Below, piece by piece: positions 1 through 6,305 of a stretch of DNA of 8,713 nucleotides. The DNA comes from NZQO01 sp964639255. Lineage in GTDB: Bacteria; Bacteroidota; Bacteroidia; Flavobacteriales; Flavobacteriaceae. The position numbers were made by a program, and so were the translations under genes. The first letter of the stretch is position 1; every line of letters begins with the position of its first letter. The stretch spans positions 1 to 8,713 of the forward strand of contig CAZXDP010000080.1 of the NCBI GenBank assembly GCA_964639255.1, in the 5' to 3' direction. The notes under the pieces were generated by a model. The model did no database searches. It was not told where the DNA came from and worked only from the letters and a program-made list of their open reading frames with translations.

Positions 1-401
1 CGGCGCAGGTTCTGCCATTTGTATTCAGAATAGGGAATTACGTTGTTGGCAAAGAAAAATGCCGTAATACTAAGCAACAAGATGAAGACCATAAGGCTGC
101 GCATAGCACGTTGCAGCGATATGCCAGTGGACTTCATCGCCGCGAACTCGTACTTCTCGGCAAAATTACCGAAGACCATCAACGAGGTTACCAAAATGGT
201 GAGCGGCAAAACCAACGGGATTAACCGTGGCGATACGAACCACAGGAACTTGAGTACAATCCATACATCCAGATCCTTCCCCGCCAACTCTGAAATGTAT
301 AGCCAGATCGTTTGGAGGACAAAGATGAACATCAAAATAATGAAGACGCTTATAAACGTCTTCAAATAGCTCACCAATATGTAGCGGTCCAGTATTTTCA
401 T
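1..401 (-). CDS. LptF/LptG-family LPS export permease, N-terminal part (cut by window edge)
   Basis: The first 133 residues of an inner-membrane permease of the YjgP/YjgQ (LptF/LptG) family are visible; the rest lies beyond base 1. The protein begins MKILDRYILVSYLKTF, a typical start for the family, followed by a hydrophobic helix at about 15-36, a second at about 55-78 and a third at about 104-122. The stretch FAEKYEFAAMKSTGISLQR (about 85-103) matches the conserved cytoplasmic loop that contacts the LptB ATPase. In the family, LptF and LptG with LptB2 extract lipopolysaccharide from the inner membrane and pass it to the periplasmic bridge. The start ATG lies 8 bases after the lolA stop, so the gene is very probably cotranscribed with ftsK-lolA. 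Which of the two paralogues (F or G) it is cannot be told from this fragment, so no symbol is given. Confidence 0.9.
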   Translation of the reverse strand, partial: MKILDRYILVSYLKTFISVFIILMFIFVLQTIWLYISELAGKDLDVWIVLKFLWFVSPRLIPLVLPLTILVTSLMVFGNFAEKYEFAAMKSTGISLQRAMRSLMVFILLLSITAFFFANNVIPYSEYKWQNLR

Positions 402-409
402 GCCAGGGC

Positions 410-1072
410 TTAGTCTAGCCTGTTGATGTAATAGCCGTCTTTCTTATACTTGGCCTCGTCGAAGGTAAATAGATTCTTCGATAAGGGTTGATCTGTTTTG
501 AACGAGTTTACGGTAAGGGTGTACTTGGTTCCGTTGGCATCGGTTTGGATAAGTTTATAGATATGCTTCGTCTGTATATCGATGCCCAGCAAAATGTCCT
601 TGATTTCGGCATTGCTGTCGATGGGTGTTAGTTTCACGAACTGGATTTTTCTTCCGTTCTGGTTCTGTACGATATCCTTCTTGTAGCGGTAGCCAGTTTC
701 GTAGAATGTAAGCATTTTGGAAGGGGTAATTTCCTTGTCGTCCTTTGCGTTGTAATTCGAAATGGTCACTTCCTCGTCTTCTGGGACGATGGTATAAATT
801 TTCTTTCCGTCGAACATACGCGTGGTGCCCAGCATATTGAGCACATACTTATCACCACTAAGGGTAACGTCGCCACGTGTATCTTGGTTTACCTTTTCTT
901 TTGCGTTGTGCAAATTGTACTTAAAATCAATTTGAATGTTGTTATAACTTTTAGCCTTGGTGGAAACTTCGTTGAGCAAAGACTTGGCATCTTGCGCAAA
1001 GCCCACTGCCGAAGCCATAACGGTTAAACAAACGAGTGCGATGGTTTTTTTGTTAGGTATCATTATGTTCAT
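410..1072 (-). CDS. lolA: LolA-like periplasmic lipoprotein carrier
   Basis: A 220-residue exported protein with a Sec signal peptide: basic n-region (PNKK), hydrophobic core at about 10-22 and likely cleavage after GFA (residue 26), leaving mature QDAKSLL. There is no lipobox cysteine, so the product should be soluble in the periplasm. The mature part opens with an amphipathic helix (SLLNEVSTKAKSY) and continues as alternating beta strands (DFKYNL, RGDVTLSGDKYVLNML, MFDGKKIYTIVPEDEEV, IQFVKLTP, YKLIQTDANGTKYTLTV). This is the LolA/LolB half-barrel pattern, including the 'G.....KY.L.....M..DGK..Y' run. LolA receives lipoproteins from the LolCDE transporter and ferries them to the outer membrane. 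The reading frame starts 20 bases inside the end of ftsK, implying translational coupling; an alternative ATG at 1063 (fourth codon) is equally possible. The family call rests on fold pattern and gene order. Confidence 0.85.
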   Translation of the reverse strand: MNIMIPNKKTIALVCLTVMASAVGFAQDAKSLLNEVSTKAKSYNNIQIDFKYNLHNAKEKVNQDTRGDVTLSGDKYVLNMLGTTRMFDGKKIYTIVPEDEEVTISNYNAKDDKEITPSKMLTFYETGYRYKKDIVQNQNGRKIQFVKLTPIDSNAEIKDILLGIDIQTKHIYKLIQTDANGTKYTLTVNSFKTDQPLSKNLFTFDEAKYKKDGYYINRLD

Positions 1073-3434
1073 TTTCTAAATGTTGGTTCAATGCATCTAT
1101 AGTGGGGATAAGAACTTGTCTCGCCTTGCTTCCTTCAAAAGGTCCTACGATACCGGCAGCCTCCATTTGATCGATGATCCTGCCGGCACGGTTGTAGCCC
1201 AACTTCAGTTTACGCTGTAAAAGGGAAGCAGAACCTTGCTGAGCAATGACTAATACTTCGGCCGCCTCGCGGAACAATTTATCCCGTTCTTCAATTACAT
1301 TATCAAGAGTTGTGCCACCCTCTTCACCTTCGTATTCAGGTAGCAAATGGGCATCTGGATATGCTTTTTGCGACCCGATATAATCGGTAATGTCTGCCAC
1401 TTCGGGGGTATCTACAAAAGCACATTGCAACCTGGTAAGGTCGTTGCCCTGGGTAAATAACATATCGCCCCTACCAATAAGCTGGTCTGCACCACTATTG
1501 TCCAAAATAGTGCGCGAATCGATTTTACTGGTTACCCGAAAGGCAATACGGGCGGGAAAGTTGGCTTTAATAATGCCCGTAATCACGTTTACCGACGGAC
1601 GCTGCGTGGCAATGATGAGGTGGATGCCTATGGCGCGCGCCAATTGCGCCAAGCGGGCAATTGGGGTTTCTACCTCCTTGCCGGCGGTCATGATCAAATC
1701 GGCAAATTCATCGATTACCAAAACGATGTACGGCAGGTACCGGTGTCCTTCGTTGGGATTGAGTTTGCGCCGCTTAAACTTTTGGTTGTACTCCTTAATA
1801 TTACGGCACATGGCATCTTTCAGCAAATCGTACCGTTGGTCCATTTCGATGCAGAGGGAATTTAAGGTGTTGATTACCTTGTTGGTATCGGTAATAATCG
1901 CTTCTTCGGTATCGGGCAGCTTCGCCAGAAAATGACGCTCAATTTTGTTGAATAGCGTAAGTTCTACCTTTTTCGGGTCTACCAGAACGAATTTTACTTC
2001 GGCCGGATGCTTATTGTACAGCAATGAGGTTAAAATAGCGTTCAACCCTACCGATTTTCCCTGTCCGGTGGCACCGGCCATTAGCAAGTGAGGCATTTTG
2101 GCGAGGTCTACCACGAAGGTTTCGTTGCTAATAGTTTTGCCGAGTGCCAATGGCAGTTCCATTTCGGCGTTTTGGAATTTCGGCGACGCAATAACCGAAC
2201 GCATGGCAACGATGCGGGCATTTTTGTTGGGTACTTCTATTCCTATGGTGCCGCGCCCAGGGATAGGCGCGATAATACGTATGCCCAGCGCCGATAGCGA
2301 AAGCGCAATATCGTCTTCTAGATTCTTTATTTTCGAAATACGGATACCTGCATCTGGTACGATCTCGTACAATGTGACCGTAGGGCCCACCGTGGCCTTA
2401 ATGTTTTGAATGCCTATTTTATAGTTGTTGAGAGTCTCTACAATGCGATTCTTATTTTCTTCCAGCTCTTCTTGGTCGATGGTAATACCCTTACCGCCGG
2501 TGTAATCTTTCAGGAGTTCAATGGTGGGGAACTTATAGTTGCTAAGCTCGAGTGTGGGGTCAAATTCCCCAAAATCTTCCACGAGTTTATCGCTCAGCGA
2601 ATCTTCCACGGTTTCTTCCTCGGGCGCTTGTTCCACCTCCATTTGAACGTCATCCTCAGGTTCTTTACTGCTGCTCGAGGAAGTAGGGTATGTTGGTTTG
2701 TCTTCCGTTTCTGAAATCTCTTCGGCTGTCGTAGCTACTTCTGGCGGTGTAATGGCCTCTACAACCGTTTTCTCATAGTCGGTTTGCTGAATGTTTTCTA
2801 CTTCGGAACCATCTTCCGAAGAAAAATCATCTGCTACCTGCTTTTGGGTGCTTTGAAAGGCACTGGCGACTTTTTCGGGTGTAATCTTTAACCGGACGGC
2901 CAAATAGACAATCGCTAGAAATGCCATGACTAAGATCGCCCCGATAAGACCCAGGTAATCTTGCAATAGGTCGTTGAGTTCGAAACCTACTACGCCACTA
3001 AATAACGAATTGGTCTGGGCAAAGAACCCCATAAAAGTGGCCAGCCAGAGCATCACCAACAATCCCCAAAACCAATAGCGAAGCAGCTTCGACTTTCGGT
3101 AGTCGAAAAAATAATAAACGCCAGTAACGGTGATGAGGCTTGCCAATAAGAAAGAGGCTATACCGAACCCTTGATACACAAAAAAATGGCCCACGTGGGT
3201 GCCAAATTTATTGAGCCAATTCTGGGTTTGGAGCTCCCTAGTGGCTAAGTCGCCCACCGTGCTTTGGTCTGCTTGCCAGGTAAAGAAATAGGAGAAGAAC
3301 GATAGAAAAAGTGCTACACCTAAGAAGAAGAGAAACCCACCCAAGACGATTTTTTGTTGTCGACTCAAGGTAACCGTTACTTTGGTACGCGGCGATTGTT
3401 CTTTTTTGGAAGGTTTCTTCTTTTTCCGGGCCAT
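1053..3434 (-). CDS. ftsK: DNA translocase FtsK
   Basis: A 793-residue FtsK/SpoIIIE protein, complete. FtsK pumps chromosomal DNA at the division septum and helps resolve chromosome dimers at dif with XerCD. A lysine-rich N-terminus (RKKKKPSKK) precedes four membrane helices at about 29-51, 84-109, 118-138 and 161-181. A low-complexity acidic linker (about 200-295, rich in E, D, S, T) follows, much shorter than the one in E. coli. The motor has Walker A GATGQGKS at 454-461 (catalytic K460) and Walker B VLVIDEFADL around D575-E576. The C-terminal gamma winged helix (about 718-782) contains LGYNRAGRIIDQMEAAGIV, the DNA-reading helix that recognises KOPS/SRS-type polar sequences. The start is the first ATG, about 17 bases after the transcription start predicted from the promoter at 3457-3464. 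The end overlaps lolA by 20 bases. Confidence 0.98.
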   Translation of the reverse strand: MARKKKKPSKKEQSPRTKVTVTLSRQQKIVLGGFLFFLGVALFLSFFSYFFTWQADQSTVGDLATRELQTQNWLNKFGTHVGHFFVYQGFGIASFLLASLITVTGVYYFFDYRKSKLLRYWFWGLLVMLWLATFMGFFAQTNSLFSGVVGFELNDLLQDYLGLIGAILVMAFLAIVYLAVRLKITPEKVASAFQSTQKQVADDFSSEDGSEVENIQQTDYEKTVVEAITPPEVATTAEEISETEDKPTYPTSSSSSKEPEDDVQMEVEQAPEEETVEDSLSDKLVEDFGEFDPTLELSNYKFPTIELLKDYTGGKGITIDQEELEENKNRIVETLNNYKIGIQNIKATVGPTVTLYEIVPDAGIRISKIKNLEDDIALSLSALGIRIIAPIPGRGTIGIEVPNKNARIVAMRSVIASPKFQNAEMELPLALGKTISNETFVVDLAKMPHLLMAGATGQGKSVGLNAILTSLLYNKHPAEVKFVLVDPKKVELTLFNKIERHFLAKLPDTEEAIITDTNKVINTLNSLCIEMDQRYDLLKDAMCRNIKEYNQKFKRRKLNPNEGHRYLPYIVLVIDEFADLIMTAGKEVETPIARLAQLARAIGIHLIIATQRPSVNVITGIIKANFPARIAFRVTSKIDSRTILDNSGADQLIGRGDMLFTQGNDLTRLQCAFVDTPEVADITDYIGSQKAYPDAHLLPEYEGEEGGTTLDNVIEERDKLFREAAEVLVIAQQGSASLLQRKLKLGYNRAGRIIDQMEAAGIVGPFEGSKARQVLIPTIDALNQHLENEHNDT

Positions 3435-3456
3435 GCAGGGTCGGTAGGGTTTTCAG

Positions 3457-3464
3457 CAAAAATA
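3457..3464 (-). promoter_or_regulatory. Predicted -7 element of the ftsK promoter
   Basis: On the minus strand these bases read TATTTTTG, an exact match to the Bacteroidetes/Flavobacterium -7 consensus TAnnTTTG. It lies 22 bases before the ftsK ATG, which would give a leader of only about 17 bases. The -33 part is poor: upstream TTG triplets occur 16 and 25 bases away, neither inside the favoured 17-23 spacing. ftsK may therefore be transcribed both from here and by read-through from the genes upstream. Confidence 0.45.
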
Positions 3465-3539
3465 CAATATTGTAGTGGCACAAGCTACACAATTATTTTG
3501 AAAATGAGACCTAGATACCCGATGCTTTCAATCGATTTT

Positions 3540-4520
3540 TCAATGAGCTATTTCGTAATCTATAAGCAACTTGCCCTTTTGGCGCCAACGTATCCAGCCA
3601 CGGTTTACGGTTTGGCTTTTTTCATTTTGAAGCAATACGTTTAGCCAGCTATCGGTTGCGGCAATGGGTTTTAAAGAAGAAAACTCAACTGTTACTTCAC
3701 TGGCAAAATCAAGCGGTTTTAATAGGATTTGTTGTTGCTTTCCTTTTTTGAATTCCACCTCATTGAGCGTCAATAAAAATTCGGGCCAGAAGAGCAGGGT
3801 GCCTTGTTTTTTGTCGAGATAGGCTGTTTGACCTGTTTTGGAGTTTACTTCTACTTCCAAGAAATCGAAGCCCAAGGCCAATACTTTAAAATACAATACA
3901 CCCATGTCACTTTTATTATACGCTGGCCAAAGGTAGGGGGGAGCGCTCACCAAATTGAAGCTGCCCAAAGGATGCTGCCTTAGCGATAGGCTATCTTGGG
4001 CTATATGTTCGGCAACGCCCTTTTCAAGATTTACACCGCCATAAAAATACAGGGTTGGAAATTCATAAAAATTGGGTTTGAAAAAACCGATCCCGATTCC
4101 TTCTTGTTGAATATCTTGAAGCATTTTTTTATTTGACTTCTTTTCTGAAGAAAAAAGGGCGGTCGGTTGGGTGTTGGCTTTCGTGGGGACTTGCGTTGGA
4201 GTTTCCAAGGTGTCTTTTTTCCTATTCTTCTGCTTGAAATTGTAATGGGTAATCCCGTAGGCGATTCCCACGCAAAGAAGCAGCGCCCAATTACTGCGAA
4301 CAATCCATTTATGGGGAACATAGTACGCAATGAAAAAAGATGCGATAAAGGCGATCCCACCAAACAGAACCCCATAGCCCAATACAATGGCTCCGCCCGC
4401 GAGGCCTTGGTTTTTGCCTGCTTCAATAAAGCCCGCGTAATATAGGCCGAGGATGAAAAATGCTAATGCCATTAACAGATAAAAGGCGATATTGGCAGGT
4501 TTCAGAAGTTTTTTCATCAT
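3540..4520 (-). CDS. Unknown membrane protein with three N-terminal helices and a GFFKPN/RGW-type C-terminal module
   Basis: No known family is recognised. Starting at ATG 4520 (MMKKLLKPAN) it is 326 residues. The frame stays open for 21 more codons to a TTG at 4583, but that start is unlikely. Hydrophobic helices lie at about 10-31, 41-67 and 76-92, followed by a basic, Thr/Pro/Ser/Lys-rich tether (about 95-135) with the patches KQKNRKK and KKSNKK. From G145 to the end (182 residues) the protein is clearly related to the gene immediately upstream. Shared landmarks are GFFKPN, LY.Y, a W(P/E)EFLL...VEF block (W245 here) and a terminal RGWIRWR (307-313) followed by LLI.Y. The upstream paralogue carries the same module behind a signal peptide, so the module probably faces the periplasm, though the basic tether makes the topology uncertain. 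It lies 66 bases after its paralogue, probably in one transcript, and 105 bases before ftsK. Confidence 0.8.
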   Translation of the reverse strand: MMKKLLKPANIAFYLLMALAFFILGLYYAGFIEAGKNQGLAGGAIVLGYGVLFGGIAFIASFFIAYYVPHKWIVRSNWALLLCVGIAYGITHYNFKQKNRKKDTLETPTQVPTKANTQPTALFSSEKKSNKKMLQDIQQEGIGIGFFKPNFYEFPTLYFYGGVNLEKGVAEHIAQDSLSLRQHPLGSFNLVSAPPYLWPAYNKSDMGVLYFKVLALGFDFLEVEVNSKTGQTAYLDKKQGTLLFWPEFLLTLNEVEFKKGKQQQILLKPLDFASEVTVEFSSLKPIAATDSWLNVLLQNEKSQTVNRGWIRWRQKGKLLIDYEIAH

Positions 4521-4548
4521 TTTCCGATAGTATGTGGTGAATGCGAAA

Positions 4549-4564
4549 TCTTTCCGAAGAAAAA
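4549..4564 (-). other. Small RNA hairpin with UUCG tetraloop before the 3540-4520 gene
   Basis: In minus-strand RNA the 5' arm UUUUUC (4564-4559) can pair with GAAAGA (4554-4549) around a UUCG loop. The loop is closed by a C-G pair, the exceptionally stable cUUCGg arrangement; one pair in the stem is a G-U wobble. It sits in the 66-base gap between the two paralogous genes, 28 bases before the downstream ATG. The stem is A-U rich and only three U residues follow, so it is a poor terminator candidate. It could tune read-through, RNA stability or translation, or be chance. Confidence 0.3.
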
Positions 4565-4586
4565 GGAATGACGCCGTCACCAAAGA

Positions 4587-5207
4587 TTACGAGAGCAAAT
4601 TGTATCGTATTAAAAGTTGGTTGTCTTTCCGCCAGCGGAGCCAGCCCCTTTGGCCGGTGGGTTCAAAATCGTCACCTAACACTTCCACCTGCATCCAATC
4701 GCCCTGAACGTATTTAGGCCTGAAAAAGGTGTGTTGGGAATACACTTTCCCGGCAGATTTAACCATAGGGTTGTCGAAAAGTTTTTGCCCTTCCGAAGCA
4801 AACTCCACCGAATGCATCTTGAGCAAAAATTCTTCCCACGTTACAAATTGGCCTGTATGACTTTCTACATATGTGGTTTTTCCGGTTTCTTCGTTGGCGA
4901 TTATTTCAACATAACTGCTTCCCAGTTTTTTCACGGATATATAAAAGATATTGTAATCTAATTTTTCCATAACGGGTTCAAACCACTCGGGATAGTGATC
5001 CATCACAATGTTGTAGCCCAATTTTTTAAAGGTAATGCTGTCCGTCGGGTTTTTATCGCCCGGTTTCGCATTTAGGCTTTCTTCAGCATAGAGGTAGAGC
5101 ACCGTTTCTTCTGCTATATTTGGTTTGAAAAAACCCATGGGCATATCCACTTGGGAAAATAAAACCGAAGGGATAACCAGAAATAAGAAGATATGCGGAA
5201 ATTTCAT
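4587..5207 (-). CDS. Unknown secreted protein, paralogue of the downstream membrane protein
   Basis: The family is not recognised. An ATG at 5246 is possible, but the one at 5207 is preferred. It gives a proper signal peptide (MKFPHIFLFLVIPSVLFS, cleavage near residue 18-19), and the predicted transcription start is at about 5246, which would leave no leader for the longer form. The product is 206 residues, so about 188 after export. From G25 to the end it has 182 residues, exactly the length of the matching region in the neighbouring gene. The two share GFFKPN (25-30), VLYLY, LG..(Y/F)(V/L)E, TGKTTYVESHTGQFVTWEEFLL (W124) and RGWLRWR (187-193) with LLIRY. The last third (GDWMQVEV ... RGWL) resembles the W..V ... 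GW(V/I/L) pattern of bacterial SH3-like domains, which is only a suggestion. A well-formed promoter with a palindromic box lies directly upstream. Confidence 0.82.
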   Translation of the reverse strand: MKFPHIFLFLVIPSVLFSQVDMPMGFFKPNIAEETVLYLYAEESLNAKPGDKNPTDSITFKKLGYNIVMDHYPEWFEPVMEKLDYNIFYISVKKLGSSYVEIIANEETGKTTYVESHTGQFVTWEEFLLKMHSVEFASEGQKLFDNPMVKSAGKVYSQHTFFRPKYVQGDWMQVEVLGDDFEPTGQRGWLRWRKDNQLLIRYNLLS

Positions 5208-5252
5208 AACGCCTTTGGTTTTCGAGAAATCTGGATTGAATTTCAATCAAAA

Positions 5253-5283
5253 CAAACTTACAACCAATATGTTACGAATGCAA
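5253..5283 (-). promoter_or_regulatory. Predicted Bacteroidetes-type promoter of the 4587-5207 gene
   Basis: On the minus strand a -33 TTG (5283-5281) is followed after exactly 20 bases by TAAGTTTG (5260-5253), a full match to TAnnTTTG at an accepted spacing. Transcription would start near 5246, giving a leader of about 40 bases to the ATG at 5207. A palindrome (5286-5297) ends two bases before the TTG. Confidence 0.65.
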
Positions 5284-5285
5284 CT

Positions 5286-5297
5286 ACCCGTTTGGGT
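5286..5297 (-). promoter_or_regulatory. Palindromic operator-like box ACCC-N4-GGGT
   Basis: The minus strand reads ACCCAAACGGGT: two perfect 4-base inverted arms around 4 bases, followed by A, G and the -33 TTG. The same arms, N4 spacer and two-base distance to TTG occur before the OmpA-operon promoter at 6292-6303. Over the 17 bases from the palindrome through TTG the two sites agree at 14 positions. The location abutting -33 would suit an activator contacting RNA polymerase or a repressor blocking it. The regulator is unknown. Confidence 0.5.
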
Positions 5298-5325
5298 TAT
5301 TTGAAAGAAGTGGGATAAAGAGCAC

Positions 5326-5685
5326 TTAAAATTTGGGAATATAGATAATACAGGCAATCGCCACCGCAGCGACGGCAGCAAAAAATACCGCACCTGCGGC
5401 CACATCCTTAATATATCCAATCTTACTGTGAAAGTCGGGATGAACGAAATCTGCCATTTCCTCTGCCGCGGTATTCACGCCTTCAACACCCATTACAAGG
5501 CCAATGGCCAATATTTGGAACATCCATTCGGTAGCAGAGATATCGAAATAAAACCCCGCAACGGTAACGCCTATCGCGATTACGGCCTGAACCTGTATGC
5601 TGGCTTCCCGCTTTAGGAGCATCCACGCGCCTTTTAACGCATAGCCGCACCCCTTAAGCCGTTTGCCAATAAAACTGTCCCACAT
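5326..5685 (-). CDS. dgkA: Diacylglycerol kinase / undecaprenol kinase family, small integral-membrane type
   Basis: A 119-residue protein of the DgkA/UdpK family (E. coli DgkA has 122), homotrimeric inner-membrane kinases. They phosphorylate diacylglycerol (Gram-negative form) or undecaprenol (Gram-positive form) with ATP, recycling lipid from envelope synthesis. An N-terminal amphipathic helix (FIGKRLKGCGYALKGAWMLL) leads into three membrane helices at about 32-46, 54-72 and 95-115. Key residues are present: E27 in the KREAS segment, E68, N71 and E75 in EGVNTAAEEMADF, D79, and the KDVAAGAV signature at 93-100. E27 and E75 correspond to the metal-binding glutamates E28 and E76 of E. coli DgkA. 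The KDVAAGAV form is closer to Gram-positive/UdpK-like members, so lipid preference is open. Its ATG overlaps the tpx stop by one base (TAATG), a sign of translational coupling. Confidence 0.93.
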   Translation of the reverse strand: MWDSFIGKRLKGCGYALKGAWMLLKREASIQVQAVIAIGVTVAGFYFDISATEWMFQILAIGLVMGVEGVNTAAEEMADFVHPDFHSKIGYIKDVAAGAVFFAAVAAVAIACIIYIPKF

Positions 5686-6185
5686 TACAACAGGGATTTT
5701 AGAGCGGCTAGGTAATCGGGCTCTTCCCCAATCTCTGGAACCTGTTGTGAGTGAATCACCGTACCTTCCTCATCGAGTACGAGCACGGCCCGGGAATGTA
5801 GCCCCTCGAAAGCGCCGCTAGTGATTTCCACGCCATAATCCTTTCCGAAGGTGCCCGTCTTGAAATCGGATAGGTTTATGACCTTGTCGGTTCCTTCGTC
5901 ATCTGCGAATCGTTTTTGCGCAAAGGGCAAGTCGCGGGAGATACACAGTACCTTGGTATTTTCCAATCCGGTGGCCTTTTCGTTGAATTTCCTAACTGAT
6001 GTCGCGCAAACATTGGTGTCAATACTGGGAAAGATATTCAGGATTAATCGGGATCCCTTAAAATCGTCTCGGGTTTTCGTAGAGAGATCCTGTGCCGTGA
6101 GTTTAAAATCGGGGGCCTTGTCACCCACTTTAGGGAGCTCGCCCTTTGTATGTATCTTATTTCCGCCTAAGGTAATTGTCGCCAT
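5685..6185 (-). CDS. tpx: Thiol peroxidase Tpx (atypical: no resolving cysteine at the usual site)
   Basis: A 166-residue peroxiredoxin of the Tpx subfamily (E. coli Tpx is 168), which reduces hydrogen and alkyl hydroperoxides in the cytoplasm. An upstream in-frame ATG at 6242 adds 19 unlike residues; the start at 6185 gives the family-standard MATITLGGNKI. The active site is FPSIDTNVCATSVRKFN, with peroxidatic C60, T57 and P53; R132 in HSRAVLVLD completes the pocket. VLCISRDLPFAQKRF (79-93) is conserved and contains C81. The oddity is residue 94: it is alanine (codon GCA) in RFADDEG, where E. coli Tpx has its resolving cysteine C95 (RFCGAEG). Only C60 and C81 remain in the protein, so the normal intramolecular disulfide cycle should be altered. 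The gene is first in a tpx-dgkA pair and diverges from the OmpA-domain operon. Confidence 0.96.
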   Translation of the reverse strand: MATITLGGNKIHTKGELPKVGDKAPDFKLTAQDLSTKTRDDFKGSRLILNIFPSIDTNVCATSVRKFNEKATGLENTKVLCISRDLPFAQKRFADDEGTDKVINLSDFKTGTFGKDYGVEITSGAFEGLHSRAVLVLDEEGTVIHSQQVPEIGEEPDYLAALKSLL

Positions 6186-6290
6186 GGTTCTAAGTTTTTT
6201 TTGAGAGCATAAAAATAAGGAATACGTTACTATGCCCCTCATAAAACCTTCTTAAAGAAAGATACTTTTTGCTGAAAGACAAATAAATAC
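6186..6290. other. Divergent intergenic region, tpx side
   Basis: This AT-rich stretch between the tpx ATG and the palindrome at 6291-6304 must hold the tpx promoter, but no clean TAnnTTTG is present on the minus strand. The nearest candidates are TATCTTTC (one mismatch, with a TTG only 15 bases upstream) and TATTTTTA (one mismatch, no properly spaced TTG). A short palindrome TTCTT-A-AAGAA lies at 6249-6259. tpx may need an activator, or its promoter is degenerate. Confidence 0.35.
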
Positions 6291-6291
6291 T

Positions 6292-6303
6292 ACCCAACTG
6301 GGT
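6292..6303 (+). promoter_or_regulatory. Palindromic operator-like box ACCC-N4-GGGT (second copy)
   Basis: The plus strand reads ACCCAACTGGGT. The symmetry extends one base each side (TACCCA at 6291-6296, TGGGTA at 6299-6304), making 6-base perfect arms around AC. Two bases (AA) separate it from the -33 TTG at 6306-6308. Arm sequence, spacer length and distance to the promoter are the same as for the box at 5286-5297. It also lies about 105 bases upstream of the divergent tpx start and could influence that gene too. Confidence 0.5.
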
Positions 6304-6305
6304 AA

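Noticed and set aside
43..369. Plus-strand reading frame of 108 codons
   Set aside because: It lies antisense to the LptF/LptG permease, whose minus-strand translation has clear family motifs; the plus frame shows no domain.
1390..1935. Plus-strand reading frame of 181 codons inside ftsK
   Set aside because: It is antisense to the FtsK motor domain, including Walker B; its existence follows from the codon use of ftsK.
3930..3942. G-rich stretch GGTAGGGGGG resembling a KOPS site for FtsK
   Set aside because: It does not match GGGNAGGG exactly, occurs inside a coding sequence, and KOPS sequences of this phylum are not known to be the same.
4521..4583. Longer N-terminus for the 3540-4520 gene from a TTG at 4583
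   Set aside because: TTG starts are rare, and ATG-ATG at 4520 immediately precedes a normal basic residue-plus-membrane-helix beginning.
4583..4591. Possible promoter TAATCTTTG before the 3540-4520 gene
   Set aside because: It has three bases instead of two between TA and TTTG, and it overlaps the end of the preceding gene.
5286..5297. Rho-independent terminator of dgkA at ACCC-N4-GGGT
   Set aside because: The stem has only four base pairs and is followed by AGTTGCATTC instead of a U-tract. Its fixed distance to a good promoter, repeated at 6292-6303, fits an operator better.
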